Of a stretch of DNA of 64,000 nt, positions 12,462-24,107 are shown piece by piece. The position numbers and the translations under genes were made by a program. The stretch comes from Mytilus galloprovincialis. Lineage: Eukaryota > Mollusca > Bivalvia > Mytilida > Mytilidae. The stretch lies in the NCBI RefSeq assembly GCF_965363235.1, contig NC_134850.1, positions 34,693,102-34,757,101 of the forward strand, written 5' to 3'. Under the pieces are notes generated by a model. That model was not told where the DNA came from. It ran no database searches and saw only the letters and a list, made by a program, of their open reading frames with translations. How positions within the stretch are numbered: position 1 is the first letter of the stretch; the number at the start of each line of letters is the position of its first letter.

Positions 12462-12741
12462 ATGTGTCTGTCCAAAGTCAGGAGCCTGTAATTAAGTGGT
12501 TGTCGTTTGTTTCTGTGTTGCATATTTGTTTTTCGTTCATGATTTTGTAGATAAAGTAGGCCGTAGGTTTTTCTCGTTTTAATTGTTTTACAATTGTCAT
12601 TTCGGAACCTTTGATAGCTGATTATGTGGTATGGCCTTTGCTCGTTGTTGTTGGCCGTCTCGTGACCCATAGTTGTTAATTTCTGTGTCATTTGGTCTCT
12701 TGTGGAGAGTTGTCATGCCAATTACACTACATCTTCTTTTT
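12462..12741 (-). repeat. Dispersed repeat family P, long copy
   Basis: Reverse copy of the family that reads 'agaagatgtggtatgattgc', 'caatgagacaactctcc' and 'ggcctaatttatg'. It keeps the distal 'aagtcaggagcctgtaatt' part, making it one of the longest copies here. The 93-codon minus ORF at 12410-12691 is repeat sequence. Confidence 0.85.
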
Positions 12742-13251
12742 TCATATAAACTACCCCTATCACAAAATCTTAATTTACCCTTACACTAGCCCTTAATCTA
12801 ACATAAAACAAAACCAAATAATAACTCTAAACAAAACGTAACCCTAAAGTACATTTAAATGAATTCTTGATGATGGCAAGTAAAGGACGCTTGCAAATGA
12901 TTTGTAAGACGATAACTGACTTTAATACATTGTCTGGTTGATACTTGACTTGATGCAGTTATGAAATTTATTGGTTAAGGAAATATTACACTGTTTACGT
13001 CAATGTTAATCCGCGAAAGAGTAATTCACTTAGCTCAGTCAATAAAATCTGTTCATTTGATAATTATACAGCTGTGGATATCTGGTCAATCAAGAATATA
13101 AGAAAAGTAACCTTTTCAGCAATTGAGGTAACACAATTTTCAGTTCAGTATAGTTTACTTACTTTTCAAATTTGTATTTTTACTAATTAGTTCGAAAACA
13201 TAGTTATCCACTACTACTGTCTGTTACATTTTTTTTTTTGAAAAAAATATA

Positions 13252-13388
13252 TAGCTTGTTGTTCGGTGTGAGCCAAGGCTCCGTGTTGAAGGCCGTACTT
13301 TAACCTATAATGGTTTACTTTTTTAAATTGTTATTTGGATGGAGAGTTGTCTCATTGGCACTCACACCACATCTGCCTTTATCTATAT
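13252..13388 (-). repeat. Dispersed repeat family Q
   Basis: Related to family P but with 'agcttgttgttcggtgtgag' at one end and 'ggagagttgtctcattggca' at the other. Truncated copy. Confidence 0.82.
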
Positions 13389-13873
13389 AACAAAATATGA
13401 AACAACTCAATCAATCCAACGCAAAATAAACAACGGTCTGCATATTAATAATTAAACAATAAAAGACAAACAAATATGACAGACAGGAACCAATGATAAC
13501 CACTCCGTAGCAAGCTACTGACTTGGGACCGGCACATTATATGTTTATTTTTTTGTTAGCACTCAACCACCCACTGGTGTTGCAGCAAAACATAACAACA
13601 AAGTGAAGATTCGGTTGGAAACAGCTTGCCTGATTAAATTTGCAAGAGCACACAAACACCTAGCTTGCAAATGTAGTTTGCTCAAAATCTCCCTTTCATA
13701 TAGCTGAGGGGTCATTACAGTTGATTGGGAAATCTTCCTTTTTGAAAATTTCAGAGGTTGAAAGTTATGCAAAACGTATCAATTATTACAAATCCAACGG
13801 ATTAAGTTAAAGAAGTCACAAACAGTCTGACCGTTGGTTTTCCAATTTGAATGGATTTACACTTGTGGCCCTT

Positions 13874-13997
13874 TATAGCTTGTTGTTCGATGTGAGCAAA
13901 GGCTCTGTGTTGAATTATAATGTTTTTCGTTTAAAAATTGTGACCTGGGTGGAGATTTGTCTCATTGGCACGCATAACATTTCTTCTTATATCTATG
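13874..13997 (-). repeat. Dispersed repeat family Q
   Basis: Second truncated copy 620 bp from the previous one, in the same orientation ('agcttgttgttcgatgtgag'). Confidence 0.8.
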
Positions 13998-14239
13998 AGA
14001 AATTCACGAATTGAATTGTGCAATGCTAAATTTTAAGTACATGTACATGGAATTGACCGCCCCTTGGCCTTAATAAAAAGTACTCACGTAGTCCAGCTTA
14101 GATTATCTGTAAGCTGAAGCCACATGAAAAAAATGCCTCAACACATTATGTATTATCATTTTATATCATACCATATCAAATGTCTTACAGATCACGTACA
14201 TGTAATAATTCTCTTTGATAGGTGGGCTTCTCAAAATTG

Positions 14240-14526
14240 TGTTATAGGTAACCTCATTGCTTTTCTGTGCCCAACCTAGGAGCATAATATTTTTCGGTCT
14301 GTGCGTCCGTTCGTCCGTCCGTTCGTTCGTCTGTCCCGCTTCGGAATAAAATTTTGGGTCAAAGTTGTATTCGATGAAGTCCAATCAACTTGAAACTTAG
14401 TACATACAATGTATGTTCCATACGATATTATGATCTTTTAAATTTTAATGCCGAATTACAGTTTTTACCCAAACTGAACGATAGTGTGAGTGGGACATCC
14501 GTGCACTATGGGCACATTCTTGTTTT
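14240..14526 (+). repeat. Dispersed bivalve repeat with 'tccgtccgttcg' motif
   Basis: Ordered blocks: a TCCG/TTCG-rich run (14303-14336), 'ccaatcaacttgaaacttag', and 'gagtgggacatccgtgcac'. I recognise this arrangement as a widespread mollusc repeat. It occurs once in this window. Confidence 0.6.
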
Positions 14527-15048
14527 CTTTTTTTTAATATAATATATGAACTACAATTGCTTTGTTTATGTGTGTTACTGTTTTTTGTGTGTTGTTGTTT
14601 ATTGATATTTTACTTTTTATTTTTTTAGAGGAGGGTTTGCTTATATGTGTTTGTTATTGCAGATACTTGTCCAATGATTCGATATTATTCAAATCGTCCT
14701 TTATGTGCGCTTCTTGTGCGATTTCTTATCCTTGATTAATCCCTTCTTTGAAGACTTTAATAAAGGGAGAAGTTGATTTCGAGATTTTATATTATTTTGA
14801 AAATAAGCAAAGGTGTTAGATAAAATTAATTATTCCAAATTGGTATTATTTTAGTAGGTTTCTCTATATGAAGTGGATTTTTAATAAAAAAAAAAAAAAA
14901 AGCATATTCACCTGAGAAAGTGTTATTCACCGCGCTAAACGTAACGCGCTTTTACATGCAACGTAATGGTAAAATGTTTCATGTACAATTTGTTTTGGTA
15001 TATGTTTGTCATTAAATACATTTTCTTCTCTCGGAATATGGAATAAAG

Positions 15049-15193
15049 CAATAACTGTCTTTTGTTTCGGTAAATATGGGGTTTAATTGACTTTTGAAAA
15101 ACTGATATTCACTTCGGCCGTCGGCCTCAGTGAATATCATTTTTTCATAAGTCAATAAAACCCCATATTTACCTCATCAAAAGACAGTAATTG
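15049..15193. repeat. Near-perfect inverted repeat (fold-back), ~65-bp arms
   Basis: The left arm (15049-15116) contains 'ggtaaatatggggttta' and 'tgatattcac'. The right arm (15125-15193) is its reverse complement with a few mismatches. The centre is 'cggccgtcggcc', itself GC-rich against an AT-rich background. No flanking duplication is clear. Confidence 0.88.
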
Positions 15194-15925
15194 TATCATA
15201 TTCTTTCAAAAGAAAAAAGGAATATTTTGCGGCTAGAAAAACTGTTAAAGAGGCTTTTCTAAATGTCATAAGAAACAAGGTCTTATTTCGATTACCGCCG
15301 GGCATTATTTTCATAAGTAACATATAGTTTACCCACGTGATTTCGAGACGAAATCGTTCAAAATTTGTAAACTTGAAGATAATATATTTTCCCTCAATAA
15401 TATTATTTATCAATGAATGTCATTATTTGTCATAATAATTTTTTCCTGAAATACTGAAAAAGCTCATTCCAGTAGAATCGATCATTCTTGATAAAGAACG
15501 GACTCAACAATCCTTTAAGAACTTGCTGCCTGATGAATATTGTAATGAAGTTTCCCCTTGAGTGATTTTATATTTTCATTTAGAAGAATTTTTCCCAATA
15601 AAAGTGACAATTTCAATAAAATTGGCGATGAAAATGAAGTGACATTTGTACATGATAATTGGAAAGAGTTGAACATTGAAGAGTTTTCTAAACTAAATGA
15701 ATATTTCATTAGAAAATTGAAGAATTAGTAAGTAACCTCAATTTTGAAAGTAAATTATTTTGATTGTAGAATAAGTTGTTTTCGTTATTTCCAAGAAATG
15801 GCACAATTAAATGTGGGAAGAGCATGTACATTTAGAAATAGGTCAAGAAAAAGTCACAATGATAACGGATGTGAAATATAAAAAAGGAAGTAAAGATAAC
15901 AAAATGGCAAACACAATTCATAATA
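15194..15925. other. Unassigned non-coding stretch
   Basis: Short ORFs on the minus strand lack splice context or recognisable domains. Nothing assignable. Confidence 0.4.
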
Positions 15926-15928
15926 TAA

Positions 15929-16063
15929 AAAAGAAGATGTGGTATGATTGGCAATGAGAAAACTCTCCACAAGATACCAAATGACACCGACTTATCAACT
16001 ATAGGTCACCGTACGGCCTTCAACAATGAGCAAAGGCAAAACCGCTTAGTCAGTCATAAGTTT
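15929..16063 (+). repeat. Dispersed repeat family P
   Basis: Starts 'aagaagatgtggtatgattg', continues through the 'gtacggccttcaacaatgag' block and ends in a poly-A run at 16065-16080. Confidence 0.85.
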
Positions 16064-16423
16064 GATAAAAAAAAAAAAAAGACAACAGTGTCGTATTCAG
16101 GGGGCATAGAAGACATACTCCCCCTTTGACTAAATTTTTTTTTTACATTATTTTGTCCGGAAAATAAATATCATATACTATATGTACCCTTTTGTGGAGT
16201 AACGCACCCTTTCAAATACCTGGAACTGCCTCAGAACAACACCATGACTGTGCAAAAGGAAAAACCCTTGAAAATGACAAGCAACAAAACACTAATGAAC
16301 CCGTCAAAAATGGGATGAAGTCAGGAGTTCCAGAATGGTATTTAGTTTTGGCTCCATTTGTAAAGTTAGAAAGTGAAGAAAAGGTGTAAAATTTGTTTCT
16401 GGATGTATATTCTGTTATAGTTT

Positions 16424-16850
16424 CAATAACAATGTACTTAATTAGACTCAATGTTTCAATGACAATATACTCAATTAAACTCAATGTTTCAATGACAATG
16501 TACTCAATTAGACTCAATGTTTCAATGACAATGTACTCAATTAGACTCAATGTTTCAATGACAATGTACTCAATTAGTCTCAATGTTTCAATGACAATGT
16601 ACTCAATTTGACTCAATGTTTCAATGACAATGTACTCAATTTGACTCAATGTTTCAATGACAATATACTCAATTAGACTCAATGTTTCAATGACAATGTA
16701 CTCAATTAGTCTCAATGTTTCAATGACAATGTACTCAATTTGACTCAATGTTTCAATGACAATGTACTCAATTTGACTCAATGTTTCAATGACAATATAC
16801 TCAATTAGACTCAATGTTTCAATGACAATGTACTCAATTAGACTCAATGT
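16424..16850. repeat. Minisatellite, 13 x 33 bp with higher-order structure
   Basis: Thirteen copies of a 33-bp unit of the form 'gactcaatgtttcaatgaca' + 'atgtactcaatta'. Variants at the 'tagact / tagtct / ttgact' and 'atgtac / atatac' positions show that units 5-8 and 9-12 are the same four-unit block, a 132-bp higher-order repeat. As 33 is a multiple of 3, a frame stays open through the array on both strands (an 11-residue LIEYIVIETLS repeat on the minus strand). That explains the 211-codon minus ORF without requiring a protein. Confidence 0.95.
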
Positions 16851-17305
16851 TATATCTCTGATTAATTATTGTTGTTTGTTGAATGTTGAGGGTCATATGT
16901 TCCATGCATATTCAAGAAGAGAACGATCTAATATTAATCCATTCTTAGGTTCTGACACATTTATAACATATTCACACCTTCGGGTGACATCATCAATTTT
17001 CCTTTTCCCGTCGTTTTTAATCAAATATATACATGAGTATACTTGAAAGTGTTAACATAAAAGAAGATGTAAATCATCTGTGGTGGTCATTTTATCAGAT
17101 GGAATGAAATAGTACTGACATATTATTTTTCTGAGGACAATTTTATTTTTATTATTTTCAGTGAGAAGTTTTCAAGATATTCAAACCAGATTGAAGTTAT
17201 AGGTCTAACCATTATTTTATTCACGACAAATTTGATGGTAGCTGCGTGTATCTGTCTTTGAGAATAATTTCAAGCAGAAGGACATACCTCCTTTTTGTTT
17301 AACAG

Positions 17306-17326
17306 TGATACAATTGAAGTGGAGAA
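17306..17326 (+). promoter_or_regulatory. Likely spliced 5' UTR segment before the GPCR start
   Basis: A pyrimidine-rich tract ending 'ctttttgtttaacag' at 17305 is a good acceptor 21 bp upstream of the ATG. The receptor would then have a 5' non-coding exon upstream and an intronless coding sequence. Confidence 0.4.
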
Positions 17327-18478
17327 ATGAATTTTTTACTAACGTATAACAGCACACTGATAATGGAATTAACAACTAGTATTTTCAACACATCGCATTT
17401 CAAGCATTTATACTTTCAACACAACGAAGAACCCTTTTGGAACCCCGCTCTCCAATCGATAAGTCTAAAGTACATGGGAGTACATGGTTATCTTAGTCTA
17501 TTCGTATGCTTCTTCGGGATTCCAACCAATGTCATAAACATAACTGTGCTGACCCGGAAGCACATGCAAACACCAATCAACTTCATTCTAACGTCAATGG
17601 CCGTGTTTGACATTCTGACAATGTGTTCGTATGTCCCGTTCGCGCTTCATTTCTATTGTCAGTATCCGTCTGGGTATATATCAGAAGAGAAAAACTCGTA
17701 TGGATGGATGATGTTTTTGATCTTTCATGTCAATTTCTCGGCAACTGCTCATACTATATCGATATGGCTAGGAGTTTCAATGGCTATATTTCGATACCGC
17801 CATATTCATTCGCCCGCAAAAGGGTCGTTAACACGCATGCGCCGTCTTATCAGAGCAAGGTTAGTTGTGTTTGTGATAATTATTGCGTCTGTGATATTGA
17901 TGATTCCGAATTACATGTCAAATAAATTGGTTAGATATCAAAACACGACCATGTTTATTTTACGCGATCTCGAATTAGGGACACCTCATGTCCGAGCAGT
18001 GGTTATGATGAATCTTATGTTGTATAGTTCACTCGCAAAAATCTTTCCTTGTATTTTAATGATTATATATGGATCCATGTTGCTTAAAACAGTAAATCGC
18101 CGATTGCTTGCAGTTTCCCGCAAAGTGAAACGCGGGGTGTTTTCCAACAAACCAAGAGACACATCGAAAACAACAACTATGTTGTTGACAGTCATTGTTC
18201 TTTTCCTACTGACAGAGTTTCCTCAAGGAATATTGATTATACTCAGTGTAGTTTTAAAGGGATTTTTCGACAACGTGTACATTCCTCTCGGAGATGCGAT
18301 GGATATTTTAGCTCTTATAAACAATGCTATAAATTTTATTCTTTATTGCTCTATGAGCGGAGAATTTAGGCGGACACTTAAGAAATTATTTTGCACTTTT
18401 AAAAGACGGAAGTCTAAAAATGTTATAATTGATTTTCAGAGAGAGCGCACTCAGTCTACATGGCTCAGTTTGAAATAA
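17327..18478 (+). CDS. Class A neuropeptide GPCR, DMSR-1 / sex-peptide receptor-like
   Basis: 383 aa, one exon, with seven hydrophobic segments at about residues 53-76, 83-107, 126-155, 174-196, 223-252, 283-310 and 318-344. The predicted role is a plasma-membrane receptor for an FMRFamide/myosuppressin- or MIP-type peptide signalling through a G protein. Family signs: GIPTNVINITVL in TM1, MAVFDIL with the TM2 Asp (D95), FRY (155-157) in the DRY place, FLLTEFPQGIL in TM6, and NFILYCSMSGEFR at the end of TM7 instead of NPxxY. All are typical of the DMSR/SPR group (Srw-like). N-glycosylation sites lie at N8, N21 and N206. The C-tail is short and basic. C111 precedes TM3, but the TM4-TM5 loop has no Cys, so the usual extracellular disulphide appears absent. 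The first ATG (gagaaATGa) was chosen; M13 is an alternative. The exact ligand cannot be told from sequence. Confidence 0.93.
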   Translation: MNFLLTYNSTLIMELTTSIFNTSHFKHLYFQHNEEPFWNPALQSISLKYMGVHGYLSLFVCFFGIPTNVINITVLTRKHMQTPINFILTSMAVFDILTMCSYVPFALHFYCQYPSGYISEEKNSYGWMMFLIFHVNFSATAHTISIWLGVSMAIFRYRHIHSPAKGSLTRMRRLIRARLVVFVIIIASVILMIPNYMSNKLVRYQNTTMFILRDLELGTPHVRAVVMMNLMLYSSLAKIFPCILMIIYGSMLLKTVNRRLLAVSRKVKRGVFSNKPRDTSKTTTMLLTVIVLFLLTEFPQGILIILSVVLKGFFDNVYIPLGDAMDILALINNAINFILYCSMSGEFRRTLKKLFCTFKRRKSKNVIIDFQRERTQSTWLSLK

Positions 18479-18510
18479 CAATTAGTTATCTTGACATGTT
18501 ACAGTGACTT

Positions 18511-18516
18511 AATAAA
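18511..18516 (+). terminator. Poly(A) signal AATAAA for the GPCR
   Basis: Canonical hexamer 33 bp after the stop codon; a second AATAAA occurs near 18713. Confidence 0.6.
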
Positions 18517-19108
18517 TCAATCAAAACATTAAAATTGGAAATTTGATAATTATTACAAAATTGAGTAATGATCTCGAAAATACTTTTTATTGAAGGAGTG
18601 TTTAATGATTCTTCTGCACGGTTAAAGTGCAATAGAGAGTTTATTAAATTTATTGTGACTTGTGACCTTGTTGTTTTGTTTTTGTTTTTGTTTTTATAAT
18701 TTATTATTGCCTTAATAAATTGTACAGGCAGTATGGAAACGCCGCTGACATTTAATTATCTCAATAAAATAGAGGCGGCATATTTCAATTGGATATTCAG
18801 ACTCATAAATTGATGTTATATGAGAATTTCATTACAAAAATTACAAAAATCACAAAACAGCAAAACAGCAACTCTAACCCCTACCGAAATACGGGAGTGA
18901 TCTCAGATATTTCGGAAGGGTTAGCAGATATGCTTCACATGTTACACAACCATTGAAATTAACAATCGAAAAACTATCTGGAATGAAGAGTAAGTTACTT
19001 CCGTTTTATTTATCAACTTTTATAACTATGTCATATGTTTACAGATATTTTTTCTATTTCCTAGATTTCACCTCCACTTTCAATTTTGACATCTCATATT
19101 TGTATAAT
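18517..19108. other. GPCR 3' flank, no further gene seen
   Basis: Contains short GTTTTT and ATTACAAAA tandem words (18674-18700, 18835-18865). No exon recognised. Confidence 0.45.
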
Positions 19109-19216
19109 AAAGAAGATGTGGTCTGATTGCCAATGAGACAACTCTCCACAAGAGACCAAAATGGCACAGAAATTAACAACTATTGGTCACTGTACGGCCT
19201 TCAACAATGAGCAATG
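19109..19216 (+). repeat. Dispersed repeat family P
   Basis: Starts 'agaagatgtggtctgattgc' and runs to 'ccttcaacaatgagca', then is truncated. Confidence 0.85.
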
Positions 19217-20098
19217 TAGTTCTCCTTGTAGTTCCTGTAATAATTATTGATAATACAGGACTAACATTAATTTTAACAGAAAAATTATATTTTGAAAAAA
19301 GATTAGTTAAAATTTGGCCTTTGGCAAGAAAATTCTCTCCTACATGTATTTCAAGTTCACACACAATTTCACGGAAACTAATATCAAAACCTTTTGGAAA
19401 CACTGTTTATGTTGTAGTTTCTAAGTTGATACAAACAAATGAAATATCTTAATAATGTGTAAATGAAATAAAAAGGCAATGTGGGATACGGAATATTTAT
19501 TTGAGATGAACACTCATATCCTCCTTGAAAAGACGGTCACCGTGATACAATATTTAATAACAGCCAGCAATAGTCCAAATCTGGCACAAAATAACTATGT
19601 AAAGCCGTTAACCCTGACAGCGTTTAGTAAACTATATCTATATTAGTAAGAAATTACATACCACTTACAGATGCATTATTACCATTAAGACCAACTCAAG
19701 GACAAACGGTCTGTTTAAAATTTAATGAAAAAATAAAGTCTAATAGCTGAATGCTCAGATGAAGTGACAGACTCAACATATAATCATATTTTATAATTTG
19801 CTTTTGGAGAAGATATCGATTTGTCTTATAGTTTTTTCTTCATTCTGTCTTGCTTTCTATCTTTATTGTCAAATTAACCAATAAGAACTATCATAAATTC
19901 TAAATAAAGTTACGTCTCGGAATATTTTTAGAGAGAAAACCATATCCCCCAGCAAGTTAAATGCTTGTTCTCTAATCAATTGTGCTAACAGTACTCAATA
20001 TCAACAATTCTGTCATTGTAATAGATGTAAATTAAATGGGTTTTTTATGTTTCGGAGTTAATTATGACGTCCATTTTTACTGAACTAATTCACATTTT
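19217..20098. other. Unassigned non-coding stretch
   Basis: The 89-codon ORF starting at 19183 begins inside the family P repeat and shows no domain or splice signal. Otherwise nothing recognised. Confidence 0.4.
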
Positions 20099-20250
20099 GT
20101 TTTGGTGCCAGCTGAAGTCCGCCTCTGGGTGCGGTTTTTTTGTTGTTGTTGTGTTGAAGACCTATTGGTGGCCTTTGGCTGTTTTCGGCTTTTTGGTCGG
20201 GTTGTTGTCGTTTTGACACATTTCCGATTTCCATTTTCAATTTTGATTTA
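20099..20250 (-). repeat. Dispersed repeat family U
   Basis: Shares 'gccagctgaagtccgcctc', 'ggtcgggttgttgtc' and 'catttccattttcaatttt' with the longer copy at 49173-49462. Confidence 0.75.
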
Positions 20251-20282
20251 AATGTCATTTATAATTATTTGTTTTTAAAGAT

Positions 20283-20395
20283 ATAAGAAGATGTGGTATT
20301 CTTGCCAATGAGAAAAATTGTCCACCGGGGTCCAAAAGGTATAGAAGGTTACAACAATAGGTCACAGTACGGTCTTTAACAATGAACAGAATCGT
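20283..20395 (+). repeat. Dispersed repeat family P
   Basis: Diverged copy starting 'ataagaagatgtggtattc', only 33 bp after a family U copy. Confidence 0.78.
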
Positions 20396-20990
20396 TAGGT
20401 TGTTGTCGCAATTGAATACTTCATAATACCTTGGTATTCACAGTTTTAATTCAGAATAACAGAGTATTTCTTCGTGGTTGTATAATTCTTCTCTTGTGAA
20501 GGTGTGTGCATAATCGTGTTAAAATTAACGTAATTCTGTCAGGAACTGTTCCTACCTAGAATTGCAACTATCAATTTGTTTTCCAAACGATCTTTTAATA
20601 TTTTTCATTCAATTGTGAAACACAATGTATTGGAAAGCAGATCACAAGCTGTTGTAATCACTGGGAATATAATTTCCATCAATACGTATACAACTTTCAG
20701 AACAAATTCCAACTTGACCAAGAAAATGTATCTTTTTCAGAACAAAGTGACGTTCTCAGACAAAACAAGTGTCGTTTATTGCTTCAAATCGTGTTGTTGA
20801 AAAAATATTGAAGGAATTATGAAGAAAATGTATAGCTATATTACTAGTGCTTAGACATTTGATCAATCTCAATAAAGACTCTTTCTGTCAATAAAATTGT
20901 CTCTGGATTTTTTCCTGACTGATGTAAATGATTTCGTGACATAAATGTCCTTTAATGAATTTGTTTTTAACGGAGATTTATGTTTACATC

Positions 20991-21125
20991 AATTTAGACA
21001 AATATCTAATGAAAGAGAGAGAAGATACTGAACAATTTAGACAGCTATTGTAACGATATCTAATGAAAGAGAGAGAAAACAACAATTTAGACAGATATTT
21101 AAACGAAATAGAGAGAAGAAATTTA
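20991..21125. repeat. Imperfect tandem repeat, three copies
   Basis: The block 'caatttagacaaatatctaa' + 'tgaaagagagagaa' recurs three times at roughly 50-60 bp spacing with decay. Confidence 0.75.
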
Positions 21126-21885
21126 AACTGTAACAGTTAGTTTATACTTAAAATATATAAATATAAAACCGCTTAGTTTTTTGTTTTTGTGGTTTAGAGT
21201 GTATCGTTGCCGTGCACAGTGTGTTGACAAACAGCGTCTTCTGTATCATCGTGTTAATAAAAACAAATATTATTGATTTTTTGTTTTTCTATTTGTTGTT
21301 TTTTGTTGTGTCTATTTTATGTTTTTTTATTACTATTATTAGTATTGTTGTTTATTGCTGTTTGTTGTTATTTGTTGTTTGTTGTTATTTGCTGTTTGGT
21401 TTTTTTATTTTTTTTTATTGTCTAGACATTTTTTAGTATTTATCTCAAAGATAGTGTTATATATATATGTTGAAATGACCAAATAGTTGTAATCGATTTT
21501 GAAGTTTTTTTCCAATAAAGCCATTCATGGAAAAGACAAATGCTGCCATCATAGTAGTTTCGCTTGCAGGAATTTTTTAAAAGTAGTTTGTATATAACTC
21601 TTGTTATTTCCTAGATCGAAATCCAAAATTGCATATTTGATTTGAAATTCAATTTATGTGGGTTTTTGTTAACTCTGGATAATATACTTTTTTTTTTAAA
21701 GAAAACAATTATTGTGGAATAAATATTTTAAATCAAAGACAATCACAGATAAGTATACGTTTTCAAGGCTAAACATCACTGCACGGATAAATAATATTTT
21801 CATATTATATCTTTTAAAAACTATCGCTGTTTTATATATAATCACATAATTTTCAACGATGTGAAAAGTAACTAAAATATACCAA
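21126..21885. other. Unassigned, T/G-rich stretch
   Basis: 21270-21420 is T-rich with many 'tttgttgttt' words, giving a spurious hydrophobic 74-codon ORF. No gene recognised. Confidence 0.5.
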
Positions 21886-22045
21886 TCTCCAAGCGAAATT
21901 CAAAACGGAAAGTCTTTAATAAAATGGCAAAATTAAAAACTCTAACACATCTAACGAATGGAAAACAACCGTCATATTCTTGAATTAGAACAGGCATTTC
22001 CTTTGGGGAAAAAAAATGTGGATTAACCATGATTTGGGGAAACTA
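21886..22045 (-). repeat. Retroelement 3' tail fragment (family R)
   Basis: Reverse copy with the complement of 'gattttgccattttatta' and 'aaatgcctgttctaattc'-like sequence. Confidence 0.7.
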
Positions 22046-22187
22046 ATAATTGTCCTTCCTTTGTTTTGACATTTCACATATGTACATGTATTTTCTAACT
22101 GCTACATGTATAAACGAACTGTACTTGAGATCTGTATGCGAAGAATACAAATAAATTGCCCGTCCCTTGCCTTAACATTTTATATGT

Positions 22188-22668
22188 ATGTTGTGTACAA
22201 GTTGTAATGTTGTAAAATTATAATTTGTACAGAATTTTTGTACAAGTTATCAGTGTGTTATGACCTGCTAAACAAAAATAGATGATGCAAGCACACAGTC
22301 TTTTGCTCTGCATATTTCTGTAAATTTTTCACAACTTCATGATACAGTCTAATACTGAGCATTGATACAAAAACATTATAAGACCTCACAAAGATTTTGT
22401 ATAGATATGAATATGGTATAAGGAAAAAAATAAAATTAGAATTTAAACCATTCAGGTATCCTCATTTCCAGTTTGAAGGCAAGGAGAATAGCACTAAATG
22501 TTATGTTGACGTATATTTTTTTTTTAATTTACAACATTACAATGGTACATTTTATAAGTTAAACCTGTATCACCTATGGCAAGAAGGTAGGTGTCAAAAA
22601 ACTTATAGCTTGTACAAAAACCCTGTACAAATTATAATTTGAACAAACTTACATCTTGTACACAACAT
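22188..22668. mobile_element. TIR element, 481 bp, ~65-bp inverted ends
   Basis: The left end 'atgttgtgtacaagttgtaa' and inner 'aattataatttgtacag' are mirrored at the right end (22600-22668) with a few mismatches. No transposase is present; the 81-codon ORF inside has no recognisable domain. Target duplication is ambiguous because both flanks are TA-rich. Confidence 0.75.
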
Positions 22669-23349
22669 ATATATGTTCCTGTATTTTTCCATGCGTACAT
22701 GTATTAGCTAACGGTCCGCAAAAAGTACGTGTGTACTGAATAATGTACTATTTCAGTGGAAAAACTTAAATCTTTCCAACAATGTGAATAATCCTAATAA
22801 ATGAGATATTAGCTAGGCCTTGACATTTCATACTAGATATACTACATGTATGAACTAATTCGCTTTTTCACAATCTAAAGGACTATGGGAATTCACATTG
22901 TGCGTTTACAAAAACGAAAATAGCGTTACGTCATTGGCTGAATTGCCATTAAATTGGCCGTTTTTAATCAATTAATACGTTTAAGTGTACGCTTTTAAAC
23001 GTATTACCCAGAATGCATTACATTCTAAAACGGCACAAAAAATTAACTGTACTTCAGAAGTGCAGTAAAAGTAATGTGGTAAATGGCTCTCATTTACAAT
23101 GATGTCTAAAATAGCAAGACAGTCCATCATCTATGAAAGCGTGTTAACGTTAATTGACAGTTTTGGTATCAAGTTATTCTCCTTTTTTGTTAAGTTAAAT
23201 GCGTCTAATCGAAAGCTTTTAATCAAGTCTCTTTTTATAAAGAACTGACTATTTCGTGGAGATGATCATATTAGAAAAAAAGGAATAACATGGATGCATT
23301 AATGTAATTGCTACATTTCAGTAAGCGGTTCAAAGTATAATACAAAAAG
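22669..23349. other. Unassigned non-coding stretch
   Basis: Contains a short palindrome around 22970-23005 ('aatacgttta' ... 'taaacgtatt'). No exon or family recognised. Confidence 0.4.
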
Positions 23350-23562
23350 CAGAAGGTGTGGTATGAATGTCAATGAGATAAGTTGAACTCTTTACTTAAG
23401 ACCAAATGATGTAAAACTTTAGCAAAAGGTTAGCAACTATAGGTCATTCACTGGCCTTTCAACAATGACCAAAGCCAATGCCACATAGAAAACTATGAAA
23501 AGGTGCCGAAATTACAATTGTAAAACTATTCAAACGAGAAAACTAATAGCCTGATTTATGTT
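23350..23562 (+). repeat. Dispersed repeat family P
   Basis: Diverged copy starting 'agaaggtgtggtatgaatg', retaining the 'gaaattacaattgtaaaact' and 'taatagcctgatttatg' parts. Confidence 0.8.
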
Positions 23563-23790
23563 CTGTGTATATTTATAGTAAGAATAACGTACAAAATAGA
23601 GACAAAAGATACCAACCGTAGAAATTAAAAAACAACTCATGAATTGAAGAGAGACTGACATAAATATTATGTAAAAATACGAAAATGTAGGGAGTTACCT
23701 CTTGATCAGTTATCATGGTTATACATTGTATCTACAAGGTTAGACCCCAACAATATGCACCGTATCGGAATTGAGAGGTCGTTTAAGCCA

Positions 23791-23828
23791 TTTGTACCTA
23801 CAGCATATCTAACACGTGTAGGTACAAA
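23791..23828. repeat. Perfect 12-bp hairpin
   Basis: 'tttgtacctaca' (23791-23802) pairs exactly with 'tgtaggtacaaa' (23817-23828) across a 14-base loop. No function assigned. Confidence 0.7.
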
Positions 23829-24107
23829 ACGTATGTGTGAGCATAATTATGGAAACAACAATCATCCTATTATATTTCAGCATTTGCCAATTGCAGATTT
23901 TTTTTACTTTTAAATTTGGGTAAATCTTTTAGCGGTTCCAGTTACTTTTGGTACGTTTTCCAAATTGAATTTGAAGTAAGTGTCCTTCAGCTCTGTGCTG
24001 TGTTTCCTTTGTATGGATAGTTTATTTTAATCTCCAACCAGTGGGCGTTAAGCGAACAGTAATCAATCAATCTAAACTCTCATACCAAAAAGGAAAATAA
24101 TAGTATA

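Noticed and set aside
16192-16389. 65-codon plus ORF just before the minisatellite
   Set aside because: It opens at TTG rather than ATG, has no recognised domain and no clear acceptor. It could be a terminal exon, but nothing supports that.
16212-16847. 211-codon minus-strand ORF with 11-residue repeats
   Set aside because: The 33-bp minisatellite keeps any stop-free frame open. The plus strand is open too, and the non-repeat C-terminal part has no domain.
16424-16850. CRISPR-like array
   Set aside because: The 33-bp repeats are contiguous with no spacers, and the genome is animal.
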